From an uncultured Bacteroidota bacterium (GTDB lineage Bacteria; Bacteroidota; Bacteroidia; Bacteroidales; WCHB1-69): a DNA stretch of 54,380 bases. The notes below the pieces were generated by a model, which did not search any database, was not told the DNA's origin, and saw nothing but the letters and a program-made list of their open reading frames with translations. Below, in pieces: positions 26,972 through 35,402 of the stretch. The stretch's first letter is position 1. Each line of letters starts with the position of its first letter. The position numbers were made by a program, and so were the translations under genes. The stretch is from positions 1 to 54,380 of the forward strand of contig CADBTU010000003.1 of NCBI GenBank assembly GCA_902797625.1, written 5' to 3'.

Positions 26972-27129
26972 GTAGTGTCTTAAAGGTTGTAACATTCTCG
27001 CCGCAAAAATGTCGCCAGAAATGGCAGCACTCTTACAAACTGACAAAATAACAGTTTGTTACATAGAAGTTGTGATAAACTTTATAAAAACAAAATGTTG
27101 CTTTTTAAAAAACTTATTCACCTTTTTTG

Positions 27130-27137
27130 TATCTTTG
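27130..27137 (+). promoter_or_regulatory. -7 element for the alcohol dehydrogenase/Hdr-like operon
   Basis: TATCTTTG, 30 bases upstream of ATG 27168. It lies inside the longer upstream-extended frame and so rules out the start at 27009. Confidence 0.75.
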
Positions 27138-27167
27138 CCGCTAGTTTTAAAACTAAATCAAACTATT

Positions 27168-28337
27168 ATGTTCGGAAATTTTTCATACGAAAACCCTACA
27201 AGGCTACACTTTGGAGAACAAAGCCTTGATTGTTTAAAACAAGAACTATCTAATTATGGAGAAACAGTGATGTTGTCTTACGGAGGTGGTTCCATTAAAC
27301 GCACGGGTCTGTACGACAAAGTAGTATCTATATTAAGTCAAGCAGGAAAAACAATTATAGAAGATGCTGGCGTTACGCCTAATCCTACTGTTGAGAAACT
27401 TTACGAAGGTTGCAGAATTGCTAAAGAGAACAATGTTGACCTTATCCTCGCAGTTGGTGGAGGTTCTGTTTGCGACTATGCTAAAGGCGTTGCCGCTTCT
27501 ACTTGGATAGACGAAGATCCTTGGAAAAAATACTACCTTGACTATAAAGATCCTGATACTGATGCCAAAATATTGCCAATAGGCTGTATTCTAACTATGG
27601 TGGGAACAGGCTCTGAAATGAATGGCGGCTCTGTTATCACTAATCACTCTCAAAAATTAAAAATTGGGAAAGTCTTCGATAGTCGCCTTATGCCAAAATT
27701 CACCATCCTCGACCCGACTCTTACATTCACAGTGCCTAAATATCAGATGGTTGCAGGTTTTTTTGATATAATGTCTCACCTTATGGAACAGTATTTTAGT
27801 AATGATGATGACAATACCAGCGACTATCTCAACGAAGGACTAATGCGCTCGCTGATACATAGTAGTAGAATTGCTGTTAACAACCCCAAAAATTACGAAG
27901 CGCGAAGCAATATAATGTGGACTGCCACTTGGGCACTTAACACACTTGTGGGAAAAGGAAAAACTCAAGATTGGATGGTTCACATGATTGGTCAAGCTAT
28001 TGGAGCTGTAACAGATGCTACCCACGGTATGACTCTTGCGGCTGTTTCTATCCCTTATTATAAGTACATAATCGATGATGGTCTCCCTAAATTTGTTCGT
28101 TTCGCCAAAAACGTTTGGAATATCAATGGAGATAATAAGTCTGAAAAAGAGATAGCTTTAGAAGGTGTTGCTGCTTTAGAGAATTGGATGCGTGAGATTG
28201 GTGTTGCTATGAAAGCTTCTGAAGTTGGACTAACCGAAGATAATATTGAAAAAGTAGCCGATGCTACTTTCCTTGGTGGCGGATATAAAAAGCTTACTCG
28301 TGATGATGTTATTACAATTTTAAAACAATCTTTATAA
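27168..28337 (+). CDS. Iron-containing alcohol dehydrogenase
   Basis: A 389-residue NAD(P)H-dependent alcohol dehydrogenase of the group III iron type (butanol dehydrogenase/YqhD-like), interconverting aldehydes and alcohols. Family-like motifs are the N-terminal NPTRLHFGEQ, VMLSYGGGSIKRTGLYDK, AGVTPNPTVEKLYEG and the nucleotide-binding LAVGGGSVCDYAKGVAA. The metal site region has the pattern FDIMSHLMEQYFS and IGQAIGAVTDATHGMTLA with conserved His residues. It is the first gene of a three-gene operon, with 20 bases before the HdrB-like gene. In Desulfovibrio, alcohol dehydrogenase is linked in function to a Flx-Hdr complex; the operon here lacks the Flx genes. Confidence 0.92.
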   Translation: MFGNFSYENPTRLHFGEQSLDCLKQELSNYGETVMLSYGGGSIKRTGLYDKVVSILSQAGKTIIEDAGVTPNPTVEKLYEGCRIAKENNVDLILAVGGGSVCDYAKGVAASTWIDEDPWKKYYLDYKDPDTDAKILPIGCILTMVGTGSEMNGGSVITNHSQKLKIGKVFDSRLMPKFTILDPTLTFTVPKYQMVAGFFDIMSHLMEQYFSNDDDNTSDYLNEGLMRSLIHSSRIAVNNPKNYEARSNIMWTATWALNTLVGKGKTQDWMVHMIGQAIGAVTDATHGMTLAAVSIPYYKYIIDDGLPKFVRFAKNVWNINGDNKSEKEIALEGVAALENWMREIGVAMKASEVGLTEDNIEKVADATFLGGGYKKLTRDDVITILKQSL

Positions 28338-28357
28338 TTTGTTTTCATAACTTAATT

Positions 28358-29413
28358 ATGGAAAAAAGATATTGGAATGAATATGTTAAAGAGATTGCTG
28401 ACGACCACTTCTTTTATGAAAGAAGTTGTATAAGACAAACATTCTTTCCTGGTTCAGAAGCCGTTTTCCTTAAAATTCTTCGCAACGATTTAGGAAAAGA
28501 TATTTATGATTCTTCACATCAACACACTTGCACTGGTATTGGATACCATTCCGACGTTGTACCATACGAAACTACTATGACCATAGTAGGAAGGCTTTTC
28601 TCTCTAATGACCGAACGTGGATATAAAAACTATATACCTTCGTGCATCACTTCATTCGGATTGATGACCGAACTTATTGAAACTTGGAATGAAAATCCAG
28701 CTGTTTTAGAGAAAACTCGCGATTATTTGTATAAAGCTACAGGGCGTTCTTTCGACCTGCCTGAAAACATAGCACACCCCTCTGACGTTTTTTTTAAATT
28801 CAGACACGAACTGAAATCTAAAATGAAATATCAGCTTATTAACCGCTATACTGGAAAACCTTTGCGTGGTGTTGATCACATTGGCTGCCACTATGCCAAG
28901 ATTTTTCCAAAACACGGTATCGGCAACGCGGAATTCCCTCACGTGCTCGCTGGTATGATTGAAGCCTGGGGCGGAGAAGTTATAGACTATCCAGAACGTC
29001 GCCATTGCTGCGGCTTTGGATTTAGACAATATCTGATACAGGAAAACAGAGGATATTCTATTGCTAACTCTAAAAAGAAATTAGAATCTATGGAACCTTA
29101 TGAACCAGATTTCATTATCTCTAATTGTCCAGGCTGCGCAATGTTTTTAGACAAATGGCAATATACAATAGCAGAAATGGAACATAAAACCTATGATCGC
29201 GAAGGTTATGGAATACCTGTTTTTACCTACGAAGAGCTTGCTGGACTGTTGCTGGGTTACGATCCTTGGACGCTCGGTGTTCAACTTCATCAGGTTCAAT
29301 GTGAACGTTTTTTAAATAAAATTGGCATTGAATATAATCCTGAAGATAAATACAAAGGAGCATCTGGAAAAATACTTAGAACTCCTGAAAAACCCAAAAA
29401 TCTTAAAGTATAA
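28358..29413 (+). CDS. HdrB-like subunit with one intact CCG cluster motif
   Basis: A 351-residue protein resembling heterodisulfide reductase subunit B, whose two CCG domains each hold a non-cubane [4Fe-4S] cluster. The C-terminal domain is complete: C177, the C217-C218 pair in RRHCCGFG, and C257-x2-C260 in NCPGC. The N-terminal domain looks degraded: FFPGS has Ser where the first Cys of the domain is expected, TC replaces the CC pair at 57-58 and only a lone Cys (C96) remains where CxxC is expected. If this reading is right, the protein carries only one such cluster. It lies between alcohol dehydrogenase and an HdrA-like gene. The electron acceptor or disulfide substrate is unknown. Confidence 0.85.
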   Translation: MEKRYWNEYVKEIADDHFFYERSCIRQTFFPGSEAVFLKILRNDLGKDIYDSSHQHTCTGIGYHSDVVPYETTMTIVGRLFSLMTERGYKNYIPSCITSFGLMTELIETWNENPAVLEKTRDYLYKATGRSFDLPENIAHPSDVFFKFRHELKSKMKYQLINRYTGKPLRGVDHIGCHYAKIFPKHGIGNAEFPHVLAGMIEAWGGEVIDYPERRHCCGFGFRQYLIQENRGYSIANSKKKLESMEPYEPDFIISNCPGCAMFLDKWQYTIAEMEHKTYDREGYGIPVFTYEELAGLLLGYDPWTLGVQLHQVQCERFLNKIGIEYNPEDKYKGASGKILRTPEKPKNLKV

Positions 29414-29428
29414 CAAGTAAATTTGATA

Positions 29429-30433
29429 ATGAATATAGCTATTATAGGGGCTGGTCCAGCCGGAATTGAAGCCGCTTCCGCTTTGGCTTCCAAACATAAA
29501 GTTACAATCTTTGAAAAAGAAGAACGTCCTCTCTCTAATATACGAGATAAAGCTTTCTTATTTCCTGATTTCAGTTCTGCCAATGATTTGGCCAACAAAC
29601 TTGAAGCTAAAATTGCTAATGAGAATGTTACTCTTCAAACTTCTGTTGAGGTTTTAGATATTAGACGTAGTGATGATAAATGGACTATAGTAACTGACAG
29701 TAATGAAAGTCTAAATTTCGACTATGTAATTGTTGCTACTGGCTACAAAATTTTTGATGCTCGCAAAAAAGAAGAACTCGGTTACGGTATATACAAAGGT
29801 ATCATCACTTCCATAGAATTAGAAAAGATGATAAAAGAACACTCCATCTTGAATAATATGAACGAAACTCCTCGTCAGATTGTTTTTTTGCAATGTGTCG
29901 GCTCAAGAGATGAAAAATCTGGAAATAACTATTGCTCTAAAGTCTGCTGTGTAACGGCTGTAAAACAAGCTATAGAAATAAAAAAACAACATCCAGAGAC
30001 TGAGGTTTTTATCTATTATATGGATCTTCGTATGTGGGGCGAAGGTTTCGAAGAGATGTATCGTGAAGCTCAGGAAAAATATGGTATTACATTTGTTCGT
30101 GGGCGCATTTCTGAAGCTTCAAGCACATTTGACAAACGAGTTCAAATTAAAGCTGAAGATACTCTACTTGGAACACCTTTAACTATGAATTGCGACCTCT
30201 TGGTACTGATGGTTGGAATGTGTGCATCTGAAGGTACTTCAAAATTATGTAAAAATCTTGGTATCAACGGATTATATGGATTTGCCGATAGTAAATCACC
30301 ACATATTGAAGATAACCTCACTACTATGCCAGGAGTTTTCGTGGCTGGTTCTTGCAAGCGACCAATGTGCATAAACGACACCATTAATGACGCTCGTTCT
30401 GCAGCTATTACTATTTTAAATTATACTAAATAG
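29429..30433 (+). CDS. Short HdrA-like FAD protein
   Basis: A 334-residue flavoprotein. It has the FAD-binding IIGAGPAGIEAA (starts near residue 5), a second dinucleotide-type segment, and the HdrA signature FLQCVGSRDE ... YCSKVCCVTAVKQAIEIK, then VAGSCKRPMCINDTINDARSAA near the end, as in HdrA. Full HdrA proteins are about twice as long and carry extra ferredoxin domains; those are missing here. I use ATG 29429, since the frame begins earlier only with a TTG at 29423. It is the last gene before a clear terminator. HdrC, and the Flx or hydrogenase partners that usually join HdrA, are not in the window. Confidence 0.85.
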   Translation: MNIAIIGAGPAGIEAASALASKHKVTIFEKEERPLSNIRDKAFLFPDFSSANDLANKLEAKIANENVTLQTSVEVLDIRRSDDKWTIVTDSNESLNFDYVIVATGYKIFDARKKEELGYGIYKGIITSIELEKMIKEHSILNNMNETPRQIVFLQCVGSRDEKSGNNYCSKVCCVTAVKQAIEIKKQHPETEVFIYYMDLRMWGEGFEEMYREAQEKYGITFVRGRISEASSTFDKRVQIKAEDTLLGTPLTMNCDLLVLMVGMCASEGTSKLCKNLGINGLYGFADSKSPHIEDNLTTMPGVFVAGSCKRPMCINDTINDARSAAITILNYTK

Positions 30434-30474
30434 ACTTAGCCCCCAATTGATTATACATAGATTCTACGTCATAC

Positions 30475-30505
30475 CCCTGCAAGTTACATAATTTGCAGGG
30501 TTTTT
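30475..30505 (+). terminator. Terminator of the alcohol dehydrogenase/Hdr-like operon
   Basis: CCCTGCAA (30475-30482) pairs with TTGCAGGG (30493-30500), followed by five Ts. Confidence 0.85.
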
Positions 30506-30607
30506 AATTTGTTTTGTTACTTTTCGTAAAAGAACTCATTCTGCGACAATTTGAGTAAATTCGTATAAATATCAGATTATTTAAGGGGGAAATTTAGATT
30601 ATTTTTG

Positions 30608-30615
30608 TACCTTTG
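30608..30615 (+). promoter_or_regulatory. -7 element for yidC
   Basis: TACCTTTG, 22 bases upstream of the ATG at 30638. Confidence 0.7.
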
Positions 30616-30637
30616 CCGCCAGTTTAAAATTTGAACA

Positions 30638-32566
30638 ATGGATAGAAATACTGTGATAGGGCTTTTGTTGATTTTCGCTCTCTTTTTGGGCTTTAGCTTT
30701 TACCAATCATCTCAAGTTAAGAAACAGCAAGAGGCTCAAAAGGAGCAATTACAAGCTGAAGAAGAACAAAAAACAAAAGAAGCTGCTAAAAGCCTTTCGC
30801 TTAGTGAAACTGAAAATATACCTGCAATAACTAATGCAGAAAACTCATTGGTGGTTGGTTTTTCAAACGCTCAAGTTGGTGAAGGAGAGTATCTCGTAGA
30901 AACCAATAAAGCTGTTTATTACTTTGGAAAAAAAGGTGGAACTCTTAAACAAATTGAATTAAAAGATATTTATCGTTATACACCTAAAGATTCTACAAAA
31001 CAGCCTCTTATAATCTTTGATGACGGATCTGAAGATATTGGAATCCGACTTATGCTCCGTAACCAAGGGGAAATTTCTACAAGCGATTGTTACTTTGTAT
31101 CCGAAATTGGTGATAAACTCAAAATTGATGATAAAAACAATAAGCTCACCCTTCGACTCTATCCTAATGCCAAAACAGACAGCAACCAATGCGGCGTTTT
31201 GAACAAAGAATCCTACATAGAGTATGTATATACTTTCAGTCAAGATGATTATATGTTTGATTTTGATGTTAATTTTGTGAATATGGATGCCTATTTGTAT
31301 CCAAATAAACACAATTTTACTCTACAATGGAACGCTCAACCTAAATCTGTTGAGAAAAATTTTGATTATGAAAAAAATATAACCTCCATCTATTATATGG
31401 ACAATGGAGAAGAGGTTGATAATCTTGACGAACGTAAGTCTGATAAAAAAGATTTCTCATCTCCTCTTAAGTGGGTGTCTTTCAAACAACAATTTTTTAC
31501 TACTTGCTTAATAGCTAAGGATGCACCTTTTACTTCTGGTAGTTTATCTATTCAAACGCCTGAAAATAAAGATAATACAATTCTTAAAAATTGCGACGCA
31601 GATTTAGATTTTGAAATTAAAGATTTAAATCAAGGAAAGTTTGGAATGAAAGTTTATGTGGGACCTAACCAATACAGAATTCTCAAAGGTTATGATTTGA
31701 AATTAGAGAGACAAGTTCCTTTAGGATGGGGTTTCTTCCTTCTGCATTGGATTAACCGAGGTGTTATTATCCCTGTTTTTAATTGGCTCGAAAACTTTGG
31801 GTTGCACTATGGATTGATTATTTTATTGTTAACTATCGCGCTGAAAATCATATTGTTACCTGTAAGTTATAAAACATATATGTCTTCAGCTAAAATGCGA
31901 GCGTTGAAACCAGAGATTGAAGCTATTAACGCAAAATATCCTAAGGATGAGGATATGATGAAAAAACAACAGGCCACAATGTCTCTCTATCGAAGTGCAG
32001 GCGTAAGACCCGCTGGTGGTTGTTTACCAATGCTTATTCAAATGCCTATTCTTATCGCAATGTATAGATTCTTCCCAGCCGCATACGAACTTCGCCAAAA
32101 ATCTTTCTTATGGGCTGAAGACCTTTCAACTTACGATTCTGTTTGGGATTTTGGATTCGCTGTACCTCTTTATGGCGACCACATGAGCCTATTCACTATC
32201 CTTATGACTATCGCAACTCTTGTTTATACTTGGTTGAATAATAAATTGATGAGCCCAACACAAGGTAATAAAGACCAACAACGTATGATGAACATTATGA
32301 TGTATTCAATGCCTATAATGTTCTTATTTATGTTTAATAACTTCTCTTCAGCCTTGACTTACTATTATCTGTTGTTCAATATTTTTACTTTTGTGCAAAT
32401 GTGGATTTTTAGAGTGGCTGTAAACGATGAAAAACTTTACGCAACACTCCAACAGAATATGAAAAAACCAGTGAAAAAGTCAAAATGGCAACTGAAAATG
32501 GAAGAACTTCAAAAAAAACAAGCTCAAATGCTTAAGCAACAACAAAACCAACAAAAAAGAAAATAA
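30638..32566 (+). CDS. yidC: Membrane protein insertase YidC
   Basis: Inserts proteins into the inner membrane, alone or with SecYEG. The 642-residue protein has an N-terminal membrane segment (about 5-22), a large periplasmic beta domain (about 60-350), and the five-segment insertase core (about 370-600). Core motifs seen are MSSAKMRALKPEIEAINAKYPKDED, AGVRPAGGCLPMLIQMPILIAMYRFFP, and MMNIMMYSMPIMFLFMFNNFSSALTYYYL. The C-terminus (after 610) is a basic, Gln-rich tail (KKQAQMLKQQQNQQKRK) that may contact the ribosome. Size and layout are typical of Gram-negative YidC. Confidence 0.97.
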   Translation: MDRNTVIGLLLIFALFLGFSFYQSSQVKKQQEAQKEQLQAEEEQKTKEAAKSLSLSETENIPAITNAENSLVVGFSNAQVGEGEYLVETNKAVYYFGKKGGTLKQIELKDIYRYTPKDSTKQPLIIFDDGSEDIGIRLMLRNQGEISTSDCYFVSEIGDKLKIDDKNNKLTLRLYPNAKTDSNQCGVLNKESYIEYVYTFSQDDYMFDFDVNFVNMDAYLYPNKHNFTLQWNAQPKSVEKNFDYEKNITSIYYMDNGEEVDNLDERKSDKKDFSSPLKWVSFKQQFFTTCLIAKDAPFTSGSLSIQTPENKDNTILKNCDADLDFEIKDLNQGKFGMKVYVGPNQYRILKGYDLKLERQVPLGWGFFLLHWINRGVIIPVFNWLENFGLHYGLIILLLTIALKIILLPVSYKTYMSSAKMRALKPEIEAINAKYPKDEDMMKKQQATMSLYRSAGVRPAGGCLPMLIQMPILIAMYRFFPAAYELRQKSFLWAEDLSTYDSVWDFGFAVPLYGDHMSLFTILMTIATLVYTWLNNKLMSPTQGNKDQQRMMNIMMYSMPIMFLFMFNNFSSALTYYYLLFNIFTFVQMWIFRVAVNDEKLYATLQQNMKKPVKKSKWQLKMEELQKKQAQMLKQQQNQQKRK

Positions 32567-32602
32567 AATATCAACAAAGACGTTTCTTTTGTAAAAAATA
32601 AC

Positions 32603-32610
32603 TAATTTTG
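32603..32610 (+). promoter_or_regulatory. -7 element for the DUF3276-parA-parB group
   Basis: TAATTTTG, 30 bases upstream of ATG 32641, with a TTTTG at 32587-32591 that could serve as a -33 box. Confidence 0.7.
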
Positions 32611-32640
32611 CAATTGAATTAGCTTAACAAGTAGAAATCT

Positions 32641-32994
32641 ATGAGTATGGACAATCAAGACAAAAATGAGGTTCTTTCAAGAGCCGTAAAAGCTGGAAAA
32701 AGAACGTATTTCTTCGATGTGAAGAAAAGTAGAAACGAAGAACTTTATCTAACAATCACTGAAAGTAAACGCAAAACAGATCCCGAAAGTGGCAATTTCT
32801 TTTACGAGAAACATAAGATATTCTTGTATAAGGAAGATTTTGAAAAATTCAAAAACGCATTGTCGGGTGTTATCGACTTTATTGAATTTGGCGAAGAACC
32901 TGAAGAGTTTTTCGATTCGGATTCTTTTGGAAAAACATCTAATGCAGATGATATTAATGACATAAGTTTCGATGATATAGACTTGACATTGTAA
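32641..32994 (+). CDS. DUF3276 protein (PUR-alpha-like nucleic-acid binder)
   Basis: A 117-residue protein with one PUR-type repeat (about 12-80; AGKRTYFFDVKKSRNEELYLTITESK ... KIFLYKEDFEKFKNALSGVIDFI). PUR domains bind single-stranded purine-rich DNA or RNA; the related Borrelia protein is a regulator. The C-terminus (about 82-117) is strongly acidic and contains DDINDISFDDIDLTL. The stop TAA at 32992-32994 is directly followed by the parA ATG, with no gap, implying tight coupling. A second in-frame ATG (32647) is also possible as the start. Confidence 0.85.
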   Translation: MSMDNQDKNEVLSRAVKAGKRTYFFDVKKSRNEELYLTITESKRKTDPESGNFFYEKHKIFLYKEDFEKFKNALSGVIDFIEFGEEPEEFFDSDSFGKTSNADDINDISFDDIDLTL

Positions 32995-33768
32995 ATGGGT
33001 AAGATAGTTGCCATTGTAAATCAAAAGGGCGGTGTAGGAAAAACTACTACTGCTGTAAATTTAGCGGCGTCGTTAGCACTGCTCGATTTCCGTGTGCTCT
33101 TGGTTGATGCAGATCCGCAAGGCAATGCCTCAAGCGGCGTGGGGGTTTATCCAGATGATAATACTATCAGCATCTACGATTGTATAGTGAGTGGAAAAAT
33201 GGCTTCCGAAGCCGTTGTTGAAACAGACACTCCTAACCTCTATCTTATGCCTGCAACTATTCACCTTGTGGGCGCAGAAATTGAGATGATTTCTTACGAC
33301 CGCCGCGAATATCGAATGAAAGATACACTTAATAATATCAAAAATAATTACGACTTTATCTTTATCGATTGCGCTCCATCTCTCGGTCTTGTAACCCTCA
33401 ACGCTCTCGTAGCCGCTGATTCTGTTATAATCCCCGTTCAATGCGAATATTTTGCCCTCGAAGGCTTAGGTAAACTTCTCAATACTGTCAGAATTGTTCA
33501 GTCTAATATGAACCCAGACTTGTCTATAGAAGGTATTTTGATGACAATGTACACCAACAGATTTAAATCAGCTAACGCTGTTTTTGAAGATGTAAAGTTT
33601 CACTGCCGCGACATAGTCTTCGATACCGTGATTACTCGTACTGTGAGACTTAGCGAAGCGCCAAGCTACGGAAAACCTATAGCCGTTTACGATATAAAAT
33701 CTGTAGGACACGTTAATTATATGAACTTAGCCAAAGAGTTTCTTCTCAAAAATGGCTATACCGTCTAA
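32995..33768 (+). CDS. parA: Chromosome partitioning ATPase ParA/Soj
   Basis: A deviant-Walker ATPase of 257 residues that works with ParB to move newly replicated origins. Seen: KGGVGKTTTA (11-20) with both signature lysines, DADPQGNASSGVG (39-51), FIFIDCAPSLGLVTLNAL (about 121-138) and ILMTMYTNR. It has no N-terminal DNA-binding extension, so it is a chromosomal-type Soj rather than a plasmid ParA. It directly abuts the DUF3276 gene and lies 21 bases before parB. Confidence 0.96.
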   Translation: MGKIVAIVNQKGGVGKTTTAVNLAASLALLDFRVLLVDADPQGNASSGVGVYPDDNTISIYDCIVSGKMASEAVVETDTPNLYLMPATIHLVGAEIEMISYDRREYRMKDTLNNIKNNYDFIFIDCAPSLGLVTLNALVAADSVIIPVQCEYFALEGLGKLLNTVRIVQSNMNPDLSIEGILMTMYTNRFKSANAVFEDVKFHCRDIVFDTVITRTVRLSEAPSYGKPIAVYDIKSVGHVNYMNLAKEFLLKNGYTV

Positions 33769-33789
33769 TTTTTTATTGAACAAAATATT

Positions 33790-34665
33790 ATGCCAAAAAA
33801 CGATAGACCTTTAGGACGCGGATTGGAAGCTATGCTTGGAAATTTTGAGATCCCAAGCAAAGGCGACACTAATCACATTGTTAGCGGAAATAGTACTATT
33901 CGCATTGAATCTATTGAAACTAATCCATATCAACCTCGCACAAAATTTGATGAAACTGCCCTCCAAGAATTGGCTGAATCTATTAAAACTTACGGACTTA
34001 TTCAGCCTGTAACTGTTCGACCTGCTGAAAATGGAAAATATCAACTTATTTCAGGTGAACGTAGATTTAGAGCTGCTCAAATAGCTGGACTCACCGAAAT
34101 ACCTGCTTTCGTGCGCACCGTTGATGACTTGGTATCCATTCAAATGGCTCTCGTGGAAAATATTCAACGTGCTGACTTAAATGCCATCGAAATCGCTCTC
34201 AGTTACAGAATGCTCATTGATGAGTGCAATCTTAAACAAGATGAACTCGGCTTAAAAATAGGTAAAACCAATACTACTATTTCTAACTACCTCAGACTGC
34301 TGAAACTCTCTACTCCTGCACAAGTTGCCGTTAGAGATAATCTTATTTCTATGGGACACGCCAGAACTCTTGTTGTAGTTGATGATGAAAATATCCAAAC
34401 TAAATTGGTGAGACAAATTATCGACCAACAACTCTCTGTTCGACAAACAGAAACACTGGTAAAGAAAACATTAGAAAGTTCTGGTAATAAAAAAACTAAA
34501 GTTAAAATTACACTCTCAGATGAAATTCGCAATGCTCAAACCTCAATTTCCAATAAATTATCTTCTAAAATAACTATTAAAAAAGATATTTCTGGCAAAG
34601 GTTCTATAAATATTCCATTTAAATCTGATGAAGAACTTAAAAGAATATTAAAATTACTGCAATAA
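33790..34665 (+). CDS. parB: Chromosome partitioning protein ParB/Spo0J
   Basis: A 291-residue CTPase/DNA-binding protein that loads at parS sites and spreads. Seen: RGLEAML near the start (the ParA-activating region), the ParB N-terminal domain (about 33-125) with NPYQPRTKFDETALQELAESI, GLIQPVTVR and the CTP-loop sequence ISGERRFRAAQIAG, then the helix-turn-helix region (LGLKIGKTNTTISNYLRLLKL, about 152-172) and a C-terminal dimer domain. No parS-like palindrome with a CACGTG core was found near the gene. Confidence 0.96.
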   Translation: MPKNDRPLGRGLEAMLGNFEIPSKGDTNHIVSGNSTIRIESIETNPYQPRTKFDETALQELAESIKTYGLIQPVTVRPAENGKYQLISGERRFRAAQIAGLTEIPAFVRTVDDLVSIQMALVENIQRADLNAIEIALSYRMLIDECNLKQDELGLKIGKTNTTISNYLRLLKLSTPAQVAVRDNLISMGHARTLVVVDDENIQTKLVRQIIDQQLSVRQTETLVKKTLESSGNKKTKVKITLSDEIRNAQTSISNKLSSKITIKKDISGKGSINIPFKSDEELKRILKLLQ

Positions 34666-34705
34666 ACACCAATCTACTTGCGTTTTTTCTCTTAAATTAG
34701 AAAAA

Positions 34706-35287
34706 ATGAGCTTTCTCCGAAAACTTATATTCTGTATATCTGTGGTTCTCATATCTTGCACTTTTGCTTATGCGCAAGAACTAACAGCTAATCACACTTC
34801 CAAAGTAAAAAAAAGCGACTCTCTGAAAGTCTCGAAACATAGTCCTACAGCTGCTATGTTATATTCTATAATTCCTGGAGGAGGACAAATATACAACAGA
34901 AAATATTGGAAATTACCTATTGTATATGGTACTCTTGCTACCTCGAGCTATTTCATTTACAGATATGCTTCAGAAATGATGGATTATAGAAAGGAATTTA
35001 TCAATAGAAGAGACCATCATTACGACTTTCTTAATCCAAACTATTCAGACAAAAGCGACGAAAATATACTTGCAATGAAACAAACAGCTCAACGAAATAT
35101 GGAAATTGCTATTGCTGTTACTGCTATTCTATATACATTAAATATTATTGATGCAATGGTAGATGCACATCTTTTCTATTTTGATGTCTCCGATGATCTA
35201 TCATTACAATGGACTCCTACTATGGTGCCTACTTTAGCTTCTTCACAAAAAGCATTCGGGGTTGGGATAAACCTAAAATTCAAATAA
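34706..35287 (+). CDS. DUF5683 domain protein, membrane/periplasmic
   Basis: A 193-residue protein with a signal peptide (about 1-24, cleaved near AYAQE). The DUF5683 domain (about 46-190) has SPTAAMLYSIIPGGGQIYNRKYWKLPIVYGTLATSSYFIYR and ends with ITVTAILYTLNIIDAMVDAHLFYFDVSDD-type sequence, with about three hydrophobic segments. The family is common downstream of parB in Bacteroidota but its role is not known. It lies 40 bases after parB, likely in the same transcript. Confidence 0.85.
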   Translation: MSFLRKLIFCISVVLISCTFAYAQELTANHTSKVKKSDSLKVSKHSPTAAMLYSIIPGGGQIYNRKYWKLPIVYGTLATSSYFIYRYASEMMDYRKEFINRRDHHYDFLNPNYSDKSDENILAMKQTAQRNMEIAIAVTAILYTLNIIDAMVDAHLFYFDVSDDLSLQWTPTMVPTLASSQKAFGVGINLKFK

Positions 35288-35330
35288 TATAAACAGACAA
35301 AAATATTAAGGTTTGTTTTTGAAAATTGTG

Positions 35331-35338
35331 TACCTTCG
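35331..35338 (+). promoter_or_regulatory. Variant -7 element for the CCA-adding enzyme gene
   Basis: TACCTTCG (one change from TAnnTTTG) lies 64 bases upstream of the GTG at 35403, with TTTG at 35312-35315 placed like a -33 box. Confidence 0.5.
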
Positions 35339-35402
35339 CACCAAGTAAAAAAAAAACGATATACTAACTGTAATATCTTGATTTTCAATAATCTTACTGT
35401 TT

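Noticed and set aside
27009..27167. Upstream extension of the alcohol dehydrogenase frame
   Set aside because: The extension crosses the gene's own -7 element, and the protein aligns with the family only from ATG 27168.
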